Below are positions 63,169 to 64,000 of a stretch of DNA of 64,000 nt, piece by piece. Within the stretch, counting starts at the first letter, position 1. Every line of letters starts with the position of its first letter. A model generated the notes under the pieces. It was given only the letters and a program-made list of their open reading frames with translations. It did no database searches and was not told the origin of the DNA. The stretch comes from Roseobacter denitrificans OCh 114. Lineage in GTDB: Bacteria > Pseudomonadota > Alphaproteobacteria > Rhodobacterales > Rhodobacteraceae. A program made the position numbers and the translations under genes. The stretch covers positions 2,007,001 to 2,071,000 of the forward strand of contig NC_008209.1 in assembly GCF_000014045.1 (NCBI RefSeq), read 5' to 3'.

Positions 63169-64000
63169 TCAGGCCCTTTCAAATCCGCGCGCGACTTCCC
63201 AGTCGGTCACGATACGGTCAAATTCTTCTTGTTCCCACTCTGCGCAGCGGGTGTAGTGGTCGACCACATCGTCGCCCATGGCCGCGCGCAGCATGGCAGA
63301 GTCGCGCAGGGTTTGCGTGGCCGCGCGCAGGGTTTGCGGGATATCGGCGGCTTTGGCGTCTTCATAGACGTCGCCGGTGGTGGGGGCGGGCAGGGGCATC
63401 TTGTCTTCAATCCCCTTGATCCCTGCGGCCAGCATCGCGGCCTGCGCAAGGTACGGGTTCAGGTCCGAGCCACCGATGCGACACTCCACGCGCACGCCCT
63501 TGGTGCGCTCGCCGCACAGGCGAAAGCCCGCAGTCCGGTTGTCCACGGACCAGACGGTTTTCGTGGGCGCAAAGGTCCCCTTGGCAAAACGTTTGTAGCT
63601 GTTGATGTAGGGGGCCAGAAAGAACGTGTAATCCGGTGCATAGGCAATCAACCCGGCCATATAGTTTTTCATCAGCTCCGACATGCCCAGCGGGTCGGCG
63701 TCGTCAACAAAGACCGGCGTGCCATCCTGCCACAGCGATTGGTGGACATGGCTGGAACTGCCCACGCGGTCATGGTGCCACTTGGGCAGGAAGGTCGCGG
63801 CGTGACCCTGCGCCCATGCGATTTCCTTTATGGCGTTTTTTGCGATGGTGTGGTGATCGGCACAGAGCAACGCCTCTGAATAGCGGATGTTCAGCTCTTC
63901 CTGCCCCGCCTCGGCCTCACCCTTGGTGTTTTCGATCGGCAGGCCAGCCGCGTATAGATGGTTGCGGATGGGCCGCATGACCCCTTCTTCCTTGGTGGTC
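63169..64000 (-). CDS. glutamine synthetase family protein, 3' part (continues beyond window)
   Basis: The C-terminal ~277 residues of a glutamine synthetase-fold ligase; the 5' end is past position 64000. Visible are GEAEAGQEELNIRYSEALLCADHH (metal and glutamate binding), GHAATFLPKWHHDRVGSSSHVHQSLW and PYINSYKRFAKGTFAPTKTVWSVDNRTAGFR with the Arg cluster, and VECRIGGSDLNPYLAQAAMLAAG. The features fit GlnA-like enzymes such as gamma-glutamylputrescine synthetase rather than the housekeeping enzyme. The neighbouring dehydrogenases support a gamma-glutamyl amine pathway. Substrate not proven. Confidence 0.92.
   Translation of the reverse strand, partial: TTKEEGVMRPIRNHLYAAGLPIENTKGEAEAGQEELNIRYSEALLCADHHTIAKNAIKEIAWAQGHAATFLPKWHHDRVGSSSHVHQSLWQDGTPVFVDDADPLGMSELMKNYMAGLIAYAPDYTFFLAPYINSYKRFAKGTFAPTKTVWSVDNRTAGFRLCGERTKGVRVECRIGGSDLNPYLAQAAMLAAGIKGIEDKMPLPAPTTGDVYEDAKAADIPQTLRAATQTLRDSAMLRAAMGDDVVDHYTRCAEWEQEEFDRIVTDWEVARGFERA

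Noticed and set aside
61789..63879. Plus-strand open frame of about 700 codons
   Set aside because: It mirrors the aldehyde dehydrogenase and glutamine synthetase-like genes; the high-GC codon pattern keeps the opposite strand open.
1..64000. tRNA, rRNA, insertion sequences, prophage or integrase genes
   Set aside because: None recognised on either strand; no transposase, integrase or terminal repeat pattern was seen.

Overview
The window is about 64 kb of a GC-rich chromosome from an alphaproteobacterium, most likely a member of the Roseobacter group (Rhodobacterales). The grounds are the protein sequences, the ctaC-ctaB-ctaG-ctaE order with no subunit I gene beside it, a Tad pilus locus with two Flp pilins, a urtABCDE urea transporter, a lysC-ptsP pair, a LOV photosensor protein and a CtrA-type TTAA-N7-TTAA site. 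I assign the group from recognised families and gene order, not from a database match. I see no rRNA, tRNA, CRISPR array, prophage or insertion sequence, so this looks like core chromosome.

Layout. 0-2.5 kb (+): MOSC protein, an unexplained 464-bp gap, a small exported protein and folD. 2.5-6.1 kb (-): PaaI-type thioesterase, then a PdeM nuclease and Lhr-like helicase pair of the ligase-associated repair type, without their ligase. 6.2-18.1 kb (-): a Tad/Flp pilus locus reading flp2, flp1, cpaB, cpaC, small lipoprotein, tadZ, tadA, tadB, tadC, two TPR proteins, cpaA and an AAA ATPase. Two hairpin terminators divide it into expression blocks. 18.5-27.5 kb: lytic transglycosylase (+), then scoA, a LOV kinase-like gene and scoB as one tight operon (-), topA and dprA (-), tldD (-).

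27.7-35.2 kb (+): cytochrome c oxidase subunits II and III with assembly factors, including an unlisted 54-residue membrane peptide, then thrC, an M16 peptidase and a RimJ-type acetyltransferase. 35.3-38.2 kb (+): exported metallo-beta-lactamase-fold protein, FAD-linked 2-hydroxyacid dehydrogenase, exported YHS protein. 38.2-40.2 kb (-): mtnP, a LysE exporter and apt, a methylthioadenosine-to-AMP salvage group. 40.5-50.6 kb: SulP transporter, flavin reductase (-), acetyltransferase, EcsC protein, CtrA site and Nudix gene, DUF1178 gene, lysC, ptsP, AbrB-family membrane protein, ACT-domain protein (-). 50.8-59.6 kb (-): a large chemoreceptor and urtABCDE. 59.9-64 kb (-): a small exported protein and a glutamine synthetase-like/aldehyde dehydrogenase/iron alcohol dehydrogenase operon cut by the window end.

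The most unusual observation is the LOV protein at 20001-21053. Its flavin-binding LOV domain and its ATP-binding domain look intact, but the histidine expected in its H-box is asparagine. Its gene lies between the two subunit genes of a 3-oxoacid-type CoA-transferase with gaps of about 10-12 bp, which suggests co-expression of a blue-light sensor with a carbon-metabolism enzyme. Other points of interest are the Tad locus (attenuated pilin genes, a Thr/Pro tail on one pilin, an unusual lipoprotein in the CpaD position, a linked AAA ATPase) and the unnamed small protein in the oxidase operon.
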